Source: Desulfohalobiaceae bacterium (GTDB lineage Bacteria > Desulfobacterota > Desulfovibrionia > Desulfovibrionales > Desulfothermaceae). From it: a stretch of 55,984 nt of DNA. The translations under genes were made by a program, and so were the position numbers. The notes under the pieces were generated by a model that was not told the origin of the DNA, did no database searches, and saw nothing but the letters and a program-made list of their open reading frames with translations. Shown here one piece after another: positions 9,197-18,652 of this stretch (position 1 is its first letter; each line of letters starts with the position of its first letter). Where the stretch lies: assembly GCA_027013815.1 (NCBI GenBank), contig JALWFY010000038.1:1-55984 (forward strand), given 5' to 3'.

Positions 9197-9688
9197 TTAT
9201 TTCTTGTCTTTTGTTGTATTCTTTTGCCTGATATGAATTGAATCTAGATCCAGACTTAGGGTCTCCAATAACTCGCTGATCACAAGAGTAGTCCTTGTAT
9301 CTTTAACTCCTCCCAGGCTACCTAATTTTTTTAATAAGTCCCTTAATCCATCTGTATCTGAGACCCTTGCCTTAATTAAATAATTATATTCTCCAGCAAT
9401 ATAAAATACCTCTTGCACCTCTTCTATACCTGAAATTTTGTGTCCAATTTCAGTGGAACCCACTGCATCCTCTGTCTTGACTAAAATAAGTGTTGTGATA
9501 ACTAGCCCTAATGCCCTATGATTTATCCTAGTCTCATATCCCAAGATAATGCCTTTTTTTTCCAGCTTTCTTATCCGCTCCAATACCCCAGAGGGGGCCA
9601 TCTTTATTTGCCTGGCTATCTCTGCATTTGAAATGCGTGCATTCTTTTGAAGCAAATTCAAAATTTTTTTATCAATATCGTCAATCAT
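9197..9688 (-). CDS. Lrp/AsnC-family transcriptional regulator
   Basis: 163 residues. The N-terminal helix-turn-helix (about 2-50: IDDIDKKILNLLQKNARISN, then AEIARQIKMAPSGVLERIRK) precedes a RAM/ligand-binding domain (about 65-145). These regulators bind amino acids and assemble as dimers to octamers. The gene lies between putA (18 bases downstream, same strand) and the divergent branched-chain amino acid transporter. It may therefore control proline catabolism, as PutR-type Lrp proteins do in some proteobacteria, the transporter, or both; this is inference. AAAGGAG lies a normal distance before the ATG at 9688. Confidence 0.9.
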   Translation of the reverse strand: MIDDIDKKILNLLQKNARISNAEIARQIKMAPSGVLERIRKLEKKGIILGYETRINHRALGLVITTLILVKTEDAVGSTEIGHKISGIEEVQEVFYIAGEYNYLIKARVSDTDGLRDLLKKLGSLGGVKDTRTTLVISELLETLSLDLDSIHIRQKNTTKDKK

Positions 9689-9952
9689 TCTTGATTTTCT
9701 CCTTTATTTTGTTTATAGTTCATAAAAATATCTTGAGTCAAGAATTTTATTCATAATCCAACTAACTTTAATTGTATATTTTTTTAATAGTAAAAGCTGT
9801 TTAAGAAACAAAATTTTAATTGACTCAAAAGTTTTTTTTGTTTAATGCTCTGTGAACATTTTTATTTTTATAATGGTAATTTTTTTATTTTTACTAAATT
9901 TTAACAGGGGGATTTTTTTTATTTCTCAATTTTAGCCATAAAGGAGGAGGTC
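9689..9952. promoter_or_regulatory. Divergent control region between the Lrp-family gene and livJ
   Basis: 264 bases of very AT-rich, A/T-tract-rich DNA between divergent genes, without an ORF. Lrp-type regulators typically bind such DNA, and divergent placement suggests control of both sides. I cannot define individual operators or a sure -35/-10 pair. Only the strong AAGGAGGAGG ribosome site of livJ (about 9940-9949) is clear. Confidence 0.4.
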
Positions 9953-11086
9953 ATGGTTAAAAAAATCTTACTTTTTACATTATGTTTGAGCTTGTTTTAT
10001 ATACCAATGGGCTTTGCCAAGTCCAAGATAAAAATTGGTCTTATGTGTCCTCAAACAGGGAGTTGGGCCAGTGAAGGTATTGATATGAAAAAAATTGTAA
10101 ATCTCTTGGCAGAGGATATCAACAAAAAGGGAGGGGTCCTTGGCAGAAAGATAGAAATCATAGATGAAGATGATGGTGGTGATCCCAGGACTGCTGCCCT
10201 TGCTGCGAACAAACTATGTACCAGAGGGATCGTGGCTGTAATAGGTACCTATGGATCATCTGTAACTGAGGCAACTCAAAACATCTTCAATGAAAATAAA
10301 ATAATTCAGATCGCCAATGGTTCCACAGCAATAAGGCTAACTGAAAAGGGATATAAATATTTTTTTAGGACTTGTCCAAGAGATGATGAACAGGGAAGAG
10401 TCGCTGCCAAGACCATTAAAAAGTTTGGATTCAAAAGAGTTGCCATCTTGCACGACAATACCACTTATGCAAAAGGCCTTGCTGAAGAGGCAAAACAAAA
10501 CCTAGAAAAAATGGGCGGAGTAAAAATAGTATTTTTTGATGCATTGACACCAGGAGAGAGGGATTACACTACGATTTTGACCAAACTACAATCTAAAAAA
10601 CCTGATGTAGTATTTTTTACTGGATATTATCCAGAAGCTGGACTCTTATTAAAACAAAAGAAAGAAATGGGATGGAATGTTCCATTTATTGGCGGAGATG
10701 CCACCAACAATCCAGACCTTGTAAAAATAGCTGGTCTAGATGCAGCAAAGGGTTTTTATTTCTTGAGCCCCCCTGTTCCTCAGGATTTAGATACCCCTCA
10801 GGCAAAAGCATTTTTAAAGGCATATCAAGCCAAATATCATGCACTTCCAGGTTCTGTATGGGCAGTGTTGTCTGGAGATGCACTCCTTGCCATAGTTAAG
10901 GCAATCGATGGATCCAAGTCTACAGATCCCGATAAAATGGCCTATTATCTACATTATAAATTAAAAGACATGCCAGGACTTACTGGAAAGATCTCTTTTA
11001 ATGAAAAGGGAGATAGGGTAGGAGACCTATATAGGGTTTATAAAGTAGACGATAAGGGCAACTTTGTACTCCAGCCCAAGGACTAG
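9953..11086 (+). CDS. livJ: Branched-chain amino acid ABC transporter, periplasmic binding protein
   Basis: 377 residues with a Sec signal peptide (MVKKILLFTLCLSLFYIPMGFA, cut near 22) and a type-I periplasmic-binding fold (Peripla_BP_6). Recognisable parts are KIGLMCPQTGSWASEG, DDGGDPRTAALAANKL and VVFFTGYYPEAGLLLKQ. It captures leucine, isoleucine, valine or related amino acids for the permease encoded next. The gene follows a strong ribosome site and is separated from livH by a hairpin that probably lowers expression of the membrane parts. The fold cannot exclude amides or aromatic amino acids as ligands. Confidence 0.92.
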   Translation: MVKKILLFTLCLSLFYIPMGFAKSKIKIGLMCPQTGSWASEGIDMKKIVNLLAEDINKKGGVLGRKIEIIDEDDGGDPRTAALAANKLCTRGIVAVIGTYGSSVTEATQNIFNENKIIQIANGSTAIRLTEKGYKYFFRTCPRDDEQGRVAAKTIKKFGFKRVAILHDNTTYAKGLAEEAKQNLEKMGGVKIVFFDALTPGERDYTTILTKLQSKKPDVVFFTGYYPEAGLLLKQKKEMGWNVPFIGGDATNNPDLVKIAGLDAAKGFYFLSPPVPQDLDTPQAKAFLKAYQAKYHALPGSVWAVLSGDALLAIVKAIDGSKSTDPDKMAYYLHYKLKDMPGLTGKISFNEKGDRVGDLYRVYKVDDKGNFVLQPKD

Positions 11087-11095
11087 TGCAAATAA

Positions 11096-11125
11096 GGGGA
11101 AAGTTCAGCTTTCCCCTCTCTTTTT
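11096..11125 (+). terminator. Intra-operon terminator/attenuator between livJ and livH
   Basis: GGGGAAAG (11096-11103) pairs perfectly with CTTTCCCC (11109-11116) across a 5-base loop and is followed by TCTCTTTTT. Placed between the binding-protein gene and the permease genes, such a structure would give more binding protein than membrane components by partial termination or 3'-end protection. Confidence 0.8.
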
Positions 11126-11160
11126 AAAAAGTTCATACCCTGCTTAGTGGAGTATTATCC

Positions 11161-12066
11161 ATGGAACTCTTTTTTCAACAATTAACAAATGGACTGGCCA
11201 TAGGTGGAATTTACGCTCTAATAGCCCTAGGCTACACCATGGTATATGGGGTCTTAAAACTAATAAATTTCGCCCACGGAGACCTATTCACCCTGGGGGC
11301 TTACATAGGTTTTACGCTCCTTACGTCTATGAATCTCATTGGAAAGATTGGTCCCCTGCCAACACTATTTTTATTTGGTATAATTATAATGGGACTAGTT
11401 GGGATTGCAGGAATAGTCTTAGAAAGAATAGCCTACAGGCCCCTTCGGTCCGCAGACAGATTAGCTGCAGTAGTTTCTGCATTAGGGGCATCAATTGTAA
11501 TCTCCAACTCCATAATGTTGATATATGGGGCCAGATTCCTAGTATATCCCCACCATATATTACCTAATTTTACCATAAACCTGCTTGGGATGAAGATTCC
11601 CTTTATGAGAATTGCCATGCTCCTGCTCTCAATCATATTAATGATAATCTTATATCTATTTGTTCAAAAGACCAGGATTGGTACGGCTATAAGGGCAACG
11701 GCAATAGACCATGGTGCTGCCAGGCTCATGGGAATAGATGTAAATAAGATTATCTCTGTTGTGTTCTTTATAGGACCAGCCCTAGGAGGGGCAGCGGGAT
11801 TCATGGTAGGCCTATATTATGGACAACTCAACTTTATGATGGGTTGGATGTACGGCCTAAAGGCATTCATTGCAGCAGTAATTGGTGGTATTGGAAATAT
11901 ACCTGGGGCAATGTTAGGTGGATTACTCTTAGGGGTTATTGAAGCACTGGGAGCTGCTTACATTTCCACCTCATGGAAGGATGCCATAGCATTCTTTGTC
12001 CTGATTATCATATTAATTGTAAGGCCAACGGGAATACTTGGAGAAAGGGTAGCTGACAAAATATAA
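11161..12066 (+). CDS. livH: Branched-chain amino acid ABC transporter permease
   Basis: 301-residue inner-membrane permease of the LivH type with about eight hydrophobic segments. Family signatures include NGLAIGGIYALIALGYTMVY, LKLINFAHGDLFTLGAY near the N-terminus and FIAAVIGGIGNIPGAMLGG near residue 237. It forms the channel together with LivM. It is second in a livJ-livH-livM-livG-livF order and lies just after the livJ terminator-like hairpin. Confidence 0.95.
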   Translation: MELFFQQLTNGLAIGGIYALIALGYTMVYGVLKLINFAHGDLFTLGAYIGFTLLTSMNLIGKIGPLPTLFLFGIIIMGLVGIAGIVLERIAYRPLRSADRLAAVVSALGASIVISNSIMLIYGARFLVYPHHILPNFTINLLGMKIPFMRIAMLLLSIILMIILYLFVQKTRIGTAIRATAIDHGAARLMGIDVNKIISVVFFIGPALGGAAGFMVGLYYGQLNFMMGWMYGLKAFIAAVIGGIGNIPGAMLGGLLLGVIEALGAAYISTSWKDAIAFFVLIIILIVRPTGILGERVADKI

Positions 12067-12092
12067 ACCTTAAAACCAAATACTAATGTGAC

Positions 12093-13028
12093 ATGAACAG
12101 AAAATATCTAATCTGGGCAATTTGTTTGATATTCTTTTTGTCTCCCTTATTTTTAAATGCATATTGGGTAGATGTTTTAAATAATATTGGCATATATGCC
12201 ATTTTAGCACTTAGCCTAAATTTTATCTTAGGTGACACTGGTCTATTTCATATGGGCCATGCTGCATTTTTTGCTGTAGGTGCATATACTACTGCAATAT
12301 TAAACACTATGTATCACATCCCAATATTATTTTTAATTCCATTTAGCGGAATAACTGCTGCTATTTTTGCATACTTAGTTGCAAGGCCAATAATCCATCT
12401 CAGGGGTGACTATCTATTAATTGTCACCATAGGAATTGTTGAAATAGTGAGAATCGCCTTAGTAAACAACATCTTTGGTCTAACTGGTGGATCAAATGGT
12501 ATATTTGGGATATCTAGACCACACCTCTTTGGATTAATAATAAGAAGGCCCACACACTTTTTTTATTATATCTGGATATTTCTCGCTGTAAGTGTCTTTT
12601 TATTTCACAGACTCAGAAATTCTAGATTTGGTCGGGCATTAAATTATATTAAGGAAGACGAAGTAGCAGCAGAAGGGACAGGAGTAGATATTGCCAAATA
12701 TAAGTTAATTGCCTTTGTTTTAGGGGCCTTTTGGGCAGGCATGGTGGGAAATATCTATGCCTCAAAAATGACAATTATCTCCCCTGAATCATTTACGTTT
12801 TGGGAATCTGTTATATATTTCTGTATAGTTATATTAGGTGGTTCTGGGAGTATTACTGGAGTAATTTTAGGCTCATTTTTATTAATTGGTTTGCCTGAGC
12901 TCTTTCGGGAATTTGCCCAGGCAAGGATGTTGGTATTTGGATTGGCAATGATTATAATGATGATATTTAGACCTCAGGGGATCTTGCCTCCACCACCTAG
13001 AAAATACAATGTGGATCAAATAAACTAA
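12093..13028 (+). CDS. livM: Branched-chain amino acid ABC transporter permease
   Basis: 311-residue permease of the LivM type: hydrophobic throughout, with [20 protein letters not shown] (about 40-59) and the coupling-loop region [19 protein letters not shown] (about 187-205). [19 protein letters not shown] lies near residue 245. It pairs with LivH to form the transport path in the cytoplasmic membrane. The spacing to livH (26 bases) and livG (19 bases to its likely start) fits one transcript. Confidence 0.94.
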   Translation: MNRKYLIWAICLIFFLSPLFLNAYWVDVLNNIGIYAILALSLNFILGDTGLFHMGHAAFFAVGAYTTAILNTMYHIPILFLIPFSGITAAIFAYLVARPIIHLRGDYLLIVTIGIVEIVRIALVNNIFGLTGGSNGIFGISRPHLFGLIIRRPTHFFYYIWIFLAVSVFLFHRLRNSRFGRALNYIKEDEVAAEGTGVDIAKYKLIAFVLGAFWAGMVGNIYASKMTIISPESFTFWESVIYFCIVILGGSGSITGVILGSFLLIGLPELFREFAQARMLVFGLAMIIMMIFRPQGILPPPPRKYNVDQIN

Positions 13029-13047
13029 AATCCTGGAGTTGAAGTAT

Positions 13048-13812
13048 ATGGCGCTTCTCCATCTAAAAAACCTAACTAAATATTTTGGTGGTCTCACTGC
13101 AGTAGACAATGTTAGTTTTGATGTAAATGAGGGGTCTATAGTAGGTCTAATTGGTCCCAATGGTGCAGGGAAGACCACTGTATTTAACCTTATTACAGGT
13201 CATTATGTACCTGATCAAGGAGAAATCATATTCAATGGTCAAAACCTTGTAAAAAAGCCCACTCATATAATTGTATCCTTGGGAATCGCCAGGACCTTTC
13301 AAACCATTAGGCTATTTAAAGAACTCTCTGTCTTGGAAAATGCAATGTCTGGATACCATTGTAGGATGAAGGCTGGGATATTTGCTGGCATGTTTAAACC
13401 CAGATGGCAAAAAAGAGAAGAAAGACAGGCCATTGAAATAGCACTAAAGGAATTAAAGTTTGTTGGACTAGATGTTGATTTGAATCAAAAGTCAAAAAAT
13501 TTATCCTATGGGAATCAACGCCTTTTAGAGATTGCTAGGGCACTTGCATCGTCACCTAAGCTAATTATCTTGGACGAGCCGGCAGGGGGAATGAACGACC
13601 AGGAGACCAGAGAATTAGTTGAACTTATTCGTAATATCAGAGATAGGGGGATTACAGTCTTACTTATTGAACACGATATGAGCCTGGTCATGGATGTGTG
13701 CGAGTATATTGTAGTCCTGGACAATGGGAAAAAAATAGCTCATGGAGCCCCTGAAGAAGTCAGGGAAAACAAAAAAGTAATCGAGGCTTACCTTGGATTA
13801 GATGAGGAGTAG
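13048..13812 (+). CDS. livG: Branched-chain amino acid ABC transporter ATPase LivG
   Basis: 254-residue ABC ATPase: Walker [10 protein letters not shown] (about 36-44), Q-loop FQTIRLF, signature [15 protein letters not shown] and Walker [13 protein letters not shown]. The EPAGGMN form is typical of LivG. An in-frame TTG lies at 13039, but the GGAG at 13034-13037 leaves no room for it and is well spaced for the ATG at 13048, which I chose. It energises uptake together with LivF from the cytoplasmic side. Confidence 0.93.
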   Translation: MALLHLKNLTKYFGGLTAVDNVSFDVNEGSIVGLIGPNGAGKTTVFNLITGHYVPDQGEIIFNGQNLVKKPTHIIVSLGIARTFQTIRLFKELSVLENAMSGYHCRMKAGIFAGMFKPRWQKREERQAIEIALKELKFVGLDVDLNQKSKNLSYGNQRLLEIARALASSPKLIILDEPAGGMNDQETRELVELIRNIRDRGITVLLIEHDMSLVMDVCEYIVVLDNGKKIAHGAPEEVRENKKVIEAYLGLDEE

Positions 13813-13814
13813 AG

Positions 13815-14519
13815 ATGCTTGAGATCAAAAATCTTCATGTAAAATATGGGTACATTGAAGCCATACATGGAATAGATATAAAAGTGAGTAAGGGAGAAAT
13901 AGTATCTATCCTTGGAGCAAATGGGGCTGGAAAATCCACTACTCTTATGACCATAAGCGGTCTAATAAAGCCTTCTGAAGGTAGCATCGTATTTGATGGC
14001 CAAGACATAACCAAACTACCAGCCAATAAGATTGTAGAAATGGGCATCTCTCAGGTCCCAGAAGGTAGAAGACTATTCGATACTCTAACAGTAGAAGAAA
14101 ATCTTGACCTTGGTGCATTCACTATAAAAGACAAAAACACCATAAAGAAAAACAAAGAATGGTCATATTCACTCTTTCCAAGATTAAAAGAGCGTAGGAA
14201 CCAACTTGCAGGGACATTGAGTGGTGGAGAACAACAGATGTTAGCCATTGCCAGGGGGCTAATGTCAAATCCAAGGCTCTTGCTTATGGACGAACCAAGC
14301 CTGGGACTTGCTCCTATTTTAGTAAAGTCTATATTCGAGACCATAAAGACAATAAATAAAAGTGGGGTAACTGTCTTGCTTGTGGAACAAAACGCAAAGG
14401 CTGCCCTTAAGCTAGCCAACAGGGGATATGTAATGGAAGTTGGAAAGATCGTACTTGAAGATGAAGCAAACAATTTACTCACAAATCCTCAAGTGAGAAA
14501 GGCCTATCTGGGAGGATAA
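13815..14519 (+). CDS. livF: Branched-chain amino acid ABC transporter ATPase LivF
   Basis: 234-residue ABC ATPase: Walker A GANGAGKSTT (about 34-43), GISQVPEGRRLFDTLTVEEN typical of LivF, signature LSGGEQQMLAIARGL and Walker B LLLMDEPSLGLAP. It starts two bases after the livG stop, with the ribosome site in the livG end (GAGGAG). It completes a five-gene high-affinity amino acid importer. Confidence 0.94.
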   Translation: MLEIKNLHVKYGYIEAIHGIDIKVSKGEIVSILGANGAGKSTTLMTISGLIKPSEGSIVFDGQDITKLPANKIVEMGISQVPEGRRLFDTLTVEENLDLGAFTIKDKNTIKKNKEWSYSLFPRLKERRNQLAGTLSGGEQQMLAIARGLMSNPRLLLMDEPSLGLAPILVKSIFETIKTINKSGVTVLLVEQNAKAALKLANRGYVMEVGKIVLEDEANNLLTNPQVRKAYLGG

Positions 14520-14532
14520 TTTTTTAAACAAT

Positions 14533-15132
14533 ATGCAAAGTTTTAAGGAGATACTTGAGTTATCCATACCCTTATTTCTCATAATGGACCCGTTTGCAAA
14601 TTCCACTGCATGTATAGCTATACTAAAAGATTACCAATCTACTGTGCAAAGAAAAATCATCTTAAGGGAGATGGTAATCGCCCTTGGAATAATGATCTTG
14701 TTTCAATTCTTTGGGTCCTTTTTGTTAGGGCTATTGTCCATTGACAACTCTACCCTCAGGATAGCAGGAGGAATAATCCTGTTTATAATCTCCCTAAAAT
14801 TAATATTCCCAGAAGACATGGGGACTATATCCCAATATGAAAAAGACCCTTTTATTGTCCCTATAGCAACGCCCTTTATAGCAGGGCCATCTCTCCTTGC
14901 AGCCATAATGTTATATTCCAAAAAGGTATCCTCTCAAATAGAGCTCTTTGTGGCAGTATTCATTGCATGGGCAAGTTCTTTAATAATTATGTTGTTTTTT
15001 ACAAAATTAAAATATATACTCAAACAAAGGGGGACAAAGGCAATTGAAAGATTAATGGGCCTTATCCTTGTATTACTTGCAGTCCAGATGTTAGAACAAG
15101 GGATCAGGTATTTTTTGGACACACTTAAATGA
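14533..15132 (+). CDS. MarC-family integral membrane protein
   Basis: 199 residues with six predicted membrane helices and the family's PLFLIMDPFANSTACIAILK start and VPIATPFIAGPSLLAAIMLY central motif. The MarC/SNATSE family is often labelled an amino acid (NAAT-type) exporter, but its function is poorly proven. It follows livF by 13 bases and overlaps the next gene by four bases (ATGA), so it may belong to the transporter transcript. Confidence 0.88.
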   Translation: MQSFKEILELSIPLFLIMDPFANSTACIAILKDYQSTVQRKIILREMVIALGIMILFQFFGSFLLGLLSIDNSTLRIAGGIILFIISLKLIFPEDMGTISQYEKDPFIVPIATPFIAGPSLLAAIMLYSKKVSSQIELFVAVFIAWASSLIIMLFFTKLKYILKQRGTKAIERLMGLILVLLAVQMLEQGIRYFLDTLK

Positions 15133-16370
15133 AAAAATTGATATTTTATTTTTTTATATTCTTATCTGCCTCACTTATAATACCACGCACCCTATACGCC
15201 ATATTAAACCCTCAAGAGGTTTTAGTAGTGGCCAATATGAATGCTAGACGTAGTGTATCCTTGGCCAAATATTACCTAAAAAAAAGGAATATACCTAAAA
15301 AAAATCTCCTTAAAATATGGTGTACTGATTCAGAGACCATATCTAGAAAAAATTACAATAAAAAAATCAAATTACCCATACAACAATTTCTAAAACGTCC
15401 TGACATGAGACGAATAAGGTGTATCCTATTAATTTATGGAATCCCCATAAAGGTAAAGGGAACTCCTCCTACCCTACTCCAAGAAACTGAACTCAAGAAC
15501 CTTAGCTTAAAAAGAGATATATTAAAAAAACAAATTACAGAAGAGAAAAACAAAAACAAGAAAAAGAGGCTTCAAAAAAAACTGAGGATTATCCAAAAAA
15601 AATTAACAAGATTAAACCTTATATTAAACACCTCTGCATCAGTTGATTCAGAATTATCCCTGGTCAAGGTCAATGACTATCCCCTTTCCTTTTGGTTACC
15701 TAATCCTTATTTTCTTCCCAATCAAAACAAAACATTAAAGTTTGGCAAACAGGATGTAATCCTGGTGTCTAGACTGGACGGACCGAGCCCTGATATTGTG
15801 AAAAGAATAATCAATGATTCCATTTATGCAGAAAATCATGGTCTAAAGGGTAGAGCATATTTTGATGCAAGGTGGAAGCTCAAAAAAAATATAATAAAAT
15901 TAAATGCTTATGGCTATTATGACTATTCCATCCACCTAGCAGCCAGAGAGATAAAAAGATCCAGATTAATGAAGGTGATACTGGATGATTCCCCAAAATT
16001 ATTTCAAAAGGGACAATGTATGGATGCTGCCCTATATTGTGGGTGGTATAGTCTAGGGCACTATATTGATGCATTTAAATGGGTTAGAGGAGCTGTGGGA
16101 TATCACATAGCGAGTATAGAATGTTCCACTTTGAGAAACAAAAATTCAAATATATGGTGTGTAAAGATGTTAGAGAAAGGGGTTGCTGCTACCATTGGAC
16201 CAGTATCAGAGCCATATGTTCAGGCATTCCCTGTCCCACATATATTCTTTGGCACCTTAATAGATGGCTATTGGTCTCTAGTGGAGTCCTATTACCTCTC
16301 ATTGCCTTATATATCATGGAAAATGGTCTTGATTGGCGACCCAATGTATAGGCCCTTTAAAAACAAATAA
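15129..16370 (+). CDS. TIGR03790-type secreted protein
   Basis: 413 residues with a signal peptide (MKKLIFYFFIFLSASLIIP, cleavage near 24). The pattern fits the uncharacterised TIGR03790 family: RCILLIYGIPIKVKGTPP (about 98-115), SRLDGPSPDIVKRIINDSIY (about 214-233), GWYSLGHYIDAFKWVRGAVGYH, AATIGPVSEPYVQAFPVPHI and LIGDPMYRPF at the end. A Lys-rich probable coiled coil (about 130-165) is inserted near the middle. The family is found in bacteria with complex surfaces, and its function is unknown. Its ATGA overlap with the MarC gene suggests translational coupling. Its end is three bases from the end of the convergent sigma-54 activator. Confidence 0.75.
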   Translation: MKKLIFYFFIFLSASLIIPRTLYAILNPQEVLVVANMNARRSVSLAKYYLKKRNIPKKNLLKIWCTDSETISRKNYNKKIKLPIQQFLKRPDMRRIRCILLIYGIPIKVKGTPPTLLQETELKNLSLKRDILKKQITEEKNKNKKKRLQKKLRIIQKKLTRLNLILNTSASVDSELSLVKVNDYPLSFWLPNPYFLPNQNKTLKFGKQDVILVSRLDGPSPDIVKRIINDSIYAENHGLKGRAYFDARWKLKKNIIKLNAYGYYDYSIHLAAREIKRSRLMKVILDDSPKLFQKGQCMDAALYCGWYSLGHYIDAFKWVRGAVGYHIASIECSTLRNKNSNIWCVKMLEKGVAATIGPVSEPYVQAFPVPHIFFGTLIDGYWSLVESYYLSLPYISWKMVLIGDPMYRPFKNK

Positions 16371-16373
16371 GCA

Positions 16374-17402
16374 CTATCTAATCCCTGGAGGTGGTGAGAT
16401 ATCCATATCCTTCATCTTATATAAAAGGGCCCTATAACTTATCTTAAGGAGCCTAGCAGTCTCTTTTCTGTTCCAATTGGTCTCTTTTAATATCTTTTCA
16501 ATTACCATTTTTTCAACTTTCTTAGTAACAGAATCCTTTATCTCTTTTAATGAAGGAATATTGCTCTTATTAAAATTTATATCTATACTTTTATCAAGGT
16601 CATGGATCCTAGATCCAATGGATGATACTAACTCATTTTTTTGAGTAAGCTTCTCCTGAAGCTCTTGTTTTACAGAAATAAAATCTCCTAAAACAAATAT
16701 TCGTTGAATATAGTTATAAAGTTCCCTGACATTTCCAGGCCAATGATATGTTTTAAACATCTCAAGCACATCCTCGTCCCAGGAAAACTCCTTATTGGGA
16801 TATTTTATCTTTAATTGGGAGATAAAATATTCTACTAGAGGAAGGATATCCTCTTTTCTATCTCTCAGTGGTGGGATGTGTATACATATTGTGCTCAATC
16901 TATAGAATAGATCTTCTCTAAATGATCCCGCTGCAATTTCAGCCTCTAAATTCTTATTAGTGGCAGCTACGACCCTGGCCATGGCCTTGACTTCTTTATG
17001 TCCCCCAATCCTAAAATATCTTCTATCCTGTAGTACTTGAAGTAATTTGGCCTGGAGAGAGATGGGCATCTCCCCTATTTCATCCAAAAAGATGGTACCA
17101 CCTTTTGCTAGTTCAAACTTCCCTATCCTCACGCTATTTGCCCCAGTAAAGGCTCCTTTTTCATAGCCAAAGAGCTCAGATTCCAGGAGATCTGCAGGAA
17201 TAGCCGCGCAATTTATCTTAACAAATGGTTCACTAATCCTCTTTGAATAAAAGTGTAGTGCCCTTGCAACCAACTCCTTACCAACTCCACTTTCTCCAGT
17301 AATCAGGACATTGAGATCATACTCGCCCACCTGTTTGGTAAGTCTAATAATATCTTTTATTGTCTTGCTTTTTCCAACAATGACAGGTTTTTCAAGATTC
17401 AT
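16374..17402 (-). CDS. Sigma-54-dependent activator (AAA+ and Fis-type HTH, no receiver)
   Basis: 342 residues. The AAA+ domain starts almost at once (VIVGKS) and has Walker A GESGVGKE (about 36-43), the sigma-54 contact loop GAFTGA, Walker B IFLDEIGE and the arginine-finger region FREDLFYRL. A Fis-type helix-turn-helix closes the protein (NWNRKETARLLKISYRALLY, about 305-325). It should remodel sigma-54 RNA polymerase at -24/-12 promoters. There is no input domain: the receiver is a separate upstream gene in the same frame. The two PEP-CTERM genes at 52-54 kb have -24/-12 promoters and are possible targets, by analogy with the PrsK/PrsR control described for PEP-CTERM systems. Confidence 0.92.
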   Translation of the reverse strand: MNLEKPVIVGKSKTIKDIIRLTKQVGEYDLNVLITGESGVGKELVARALHFYSKRISEPFVKINCAAIPADLLESELFGYEKGAFTGANSVRIGKFELAKGGTIFLDEIGEMPISLQAKLLQVLQDRRYFRIGGHKEVKAMARVVAATNKNLEAEIAAGSFREDLFYRLSTICIHIPPLRDRKEDILPLVEYFISQLKIKYPNKEFSWDEDVLEMFKTYHWPGNVRELYNYIQRIFVLGDFISVKQELQEKLTQKNELVSSIGSRIHDLDKSIDINFNKSNIPSLKEIKDSVTKKVEKMVIEKILKETNWNRKETARLLKISYRALLYKMKDMDISPPPGIR

Positions 17403-17417
17403 AAGCTATGAACTCTC

Positions 17418-17795
17418 TCAGTCTATTTTTAATAACTTTTTTATGTTTTCTTTTAACAATTCTAAATCATATGGTTTTTCCATTAAAATGTCTGGAGATT
17501 CCTCCATGGCTATTTTTTTAGGATACTCACCATATGCAGTAACACAGATAACTGGGATCTCAGGATGCTCTTGTCTAAGACAGCTTATAAGTCCAATCCC
17601 ACTCACATAGGGGAGCCTAATATCAGCTATTACTAAGTCATATTTTGCCTTTTTTATCTTTTCCAATCCCTCAAGACCATCTTTGGCAAAAAGGAGCTTA
17701 AAGTTCATTTCAGACAAGTATTCCCCTAGGAGTTCAGTCTGGACTGCATCATCTTCTATTATTAAAATAGTCTTTATTTTTTTATCTCTTTTCAT
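17418..17795 (-). CDS. Response-regulator receiver domain protein
   Basis: 125 residues, a stand-alone CheY-like receiver: acidic pair in TILIIEDDA (about 14), phospho-acceptor Asp in LVIADIRLP (about 57), switch Thr in CVTAYGE (about 86) and Lys in LMEKPYD (about 107). It ends where an NtrC-type protein would enter its linker. The AAA+ gene follows 15 bases later in the same frame, separated by TGA (17418-17420) and TAG (17406-17408). Together they look like an NtrC-type regulator split at the linker. No histidine kinase is next to it. Confidence 0.9.
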   Translation of the reverse strand: MKRDKKIKTILIIEDDAVQTELLGEYLSEMNFKLLFAKDGLEGLEKIKKAKYDLVIADIRLPYVSGIGLISCLRQEHPEIPVICVTAYGEYPKKIAMEESPDILMEKPYDLELLKENIKKLLKID

Positions 17796-17878
17796 ATATA
17801 TTTCTCACTTTTCTTTGGCCCTATATAAAAATATCTAAATTTCTCAAATAGATTTCATCAAATAAAAATATAAATCAA

Positions 17879-18466
17879 TTATTTTCTATATTTTATTATA
17901 CGGGCTGGATTCCCAACTACAACTGCATATTTCGGGACAGGAGACAGGACTATACTTCCTGCCCCAATTACTGCACCCATATCGATATTAGCAGCCACTA
18001 TGGCCCCATTTCCTATCCAGACGTCCTCCTGTATCTCTAGCTCCAAAAATCTACCCCCCTGTTCTTTAATAGGTATATCTGTCCTGTTAAAAAAATGTTG
18101 TTCTATCCCACTAAGTATGTGTACTCCTGTTCCTATTAATACATTATTACCTATTTTCACATGACCTATATCACACTTAGGACCAATGTAAACACCTTTT
18201 CCAATCCTTACTCTAGGGTCAGAAAAAGTAGTACAAAAACCAATACAACAATCAATTAAATCATCCCCTGTAACCCACTCCAATAAAGCCTTTCTAATAT
18301 TCTCTCCTAAAAAACCTGGGATAAGAGCAACCCACTGCATTATATAGGCAAAGGCCCTCCTTTTTTCAAAAATAGAAGAACCAATAAGATAAATCCCGAA
18401 AAATGGAAGTGTAATTACTTTAAATAACTGATAAATTGCTTTTTTGATTATCCTTTTATAGTTCAT
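17879..18466 (-). CDS. Left-handed beta-helix (hexapeptide) acyltransferase
   Basis: 195 residues from the ATG at 18466; a GTG at 18490 would add eight residues, and neither start has a good ribosome site. Hexapeptide repeats of the WbbJ/maltose-acetyltransferase type fill about 75-190 (RIGKGVYIGPKCDIGHVKIG, then NNVLIGTGVHILSG, WIGNGAIVAANIDMG and the closing VVVGNPARIIK). The N-terminal 60 residues are hydrophobic and basic and may attach to the membrane. It probably O-acetylates a sugar of the nearby glycan. It lies divergent from the glycan genes beginning at 20514, and the restriction-modification cassette has entered the region between them. Confidence 0.85.
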   Translation of the reverse strand: MNYKRIIKKAIYQLFKVITLPFFGIYLIGSSIFEKRRAFAYIMQWVALIPGFLGENIRKALLEWVTGDDLIDCCIGFCTTFSDPRVRIGKGVYIGPKCDIGHVKIGNNVLIGTGVHILSGIEQHFFNRTDIPIKEQGGRFLELEIQEDVWIGNGAIVAANIDMGAVIGAGSIVLSPVPKYAVVVGNPARIIKYRK

Positions 18467-18652
18467 TTTATAATAACACACCAATCTCACTGTTACAATT
18501 AATCATGTCCTTTTCATATATTTTTTTTAGAAAAATTACAATACAAAAACCCAACATAGAATTATAACTTGATAACTGCTCTTTTTTTTTGTACATTCTA
18601 GTTAGAATGATTAAATTAATCCTAAGTTAGCCAAATATAAGGAATGAATTTA

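Noticed and set aside
17403-17420. Receiver and AAA+ domain as one protein interrupted by a sequencing error
   Set aside because: Two separate in-frame stops (TGA and TAG) lie between them, so a single error cannot explain the split.
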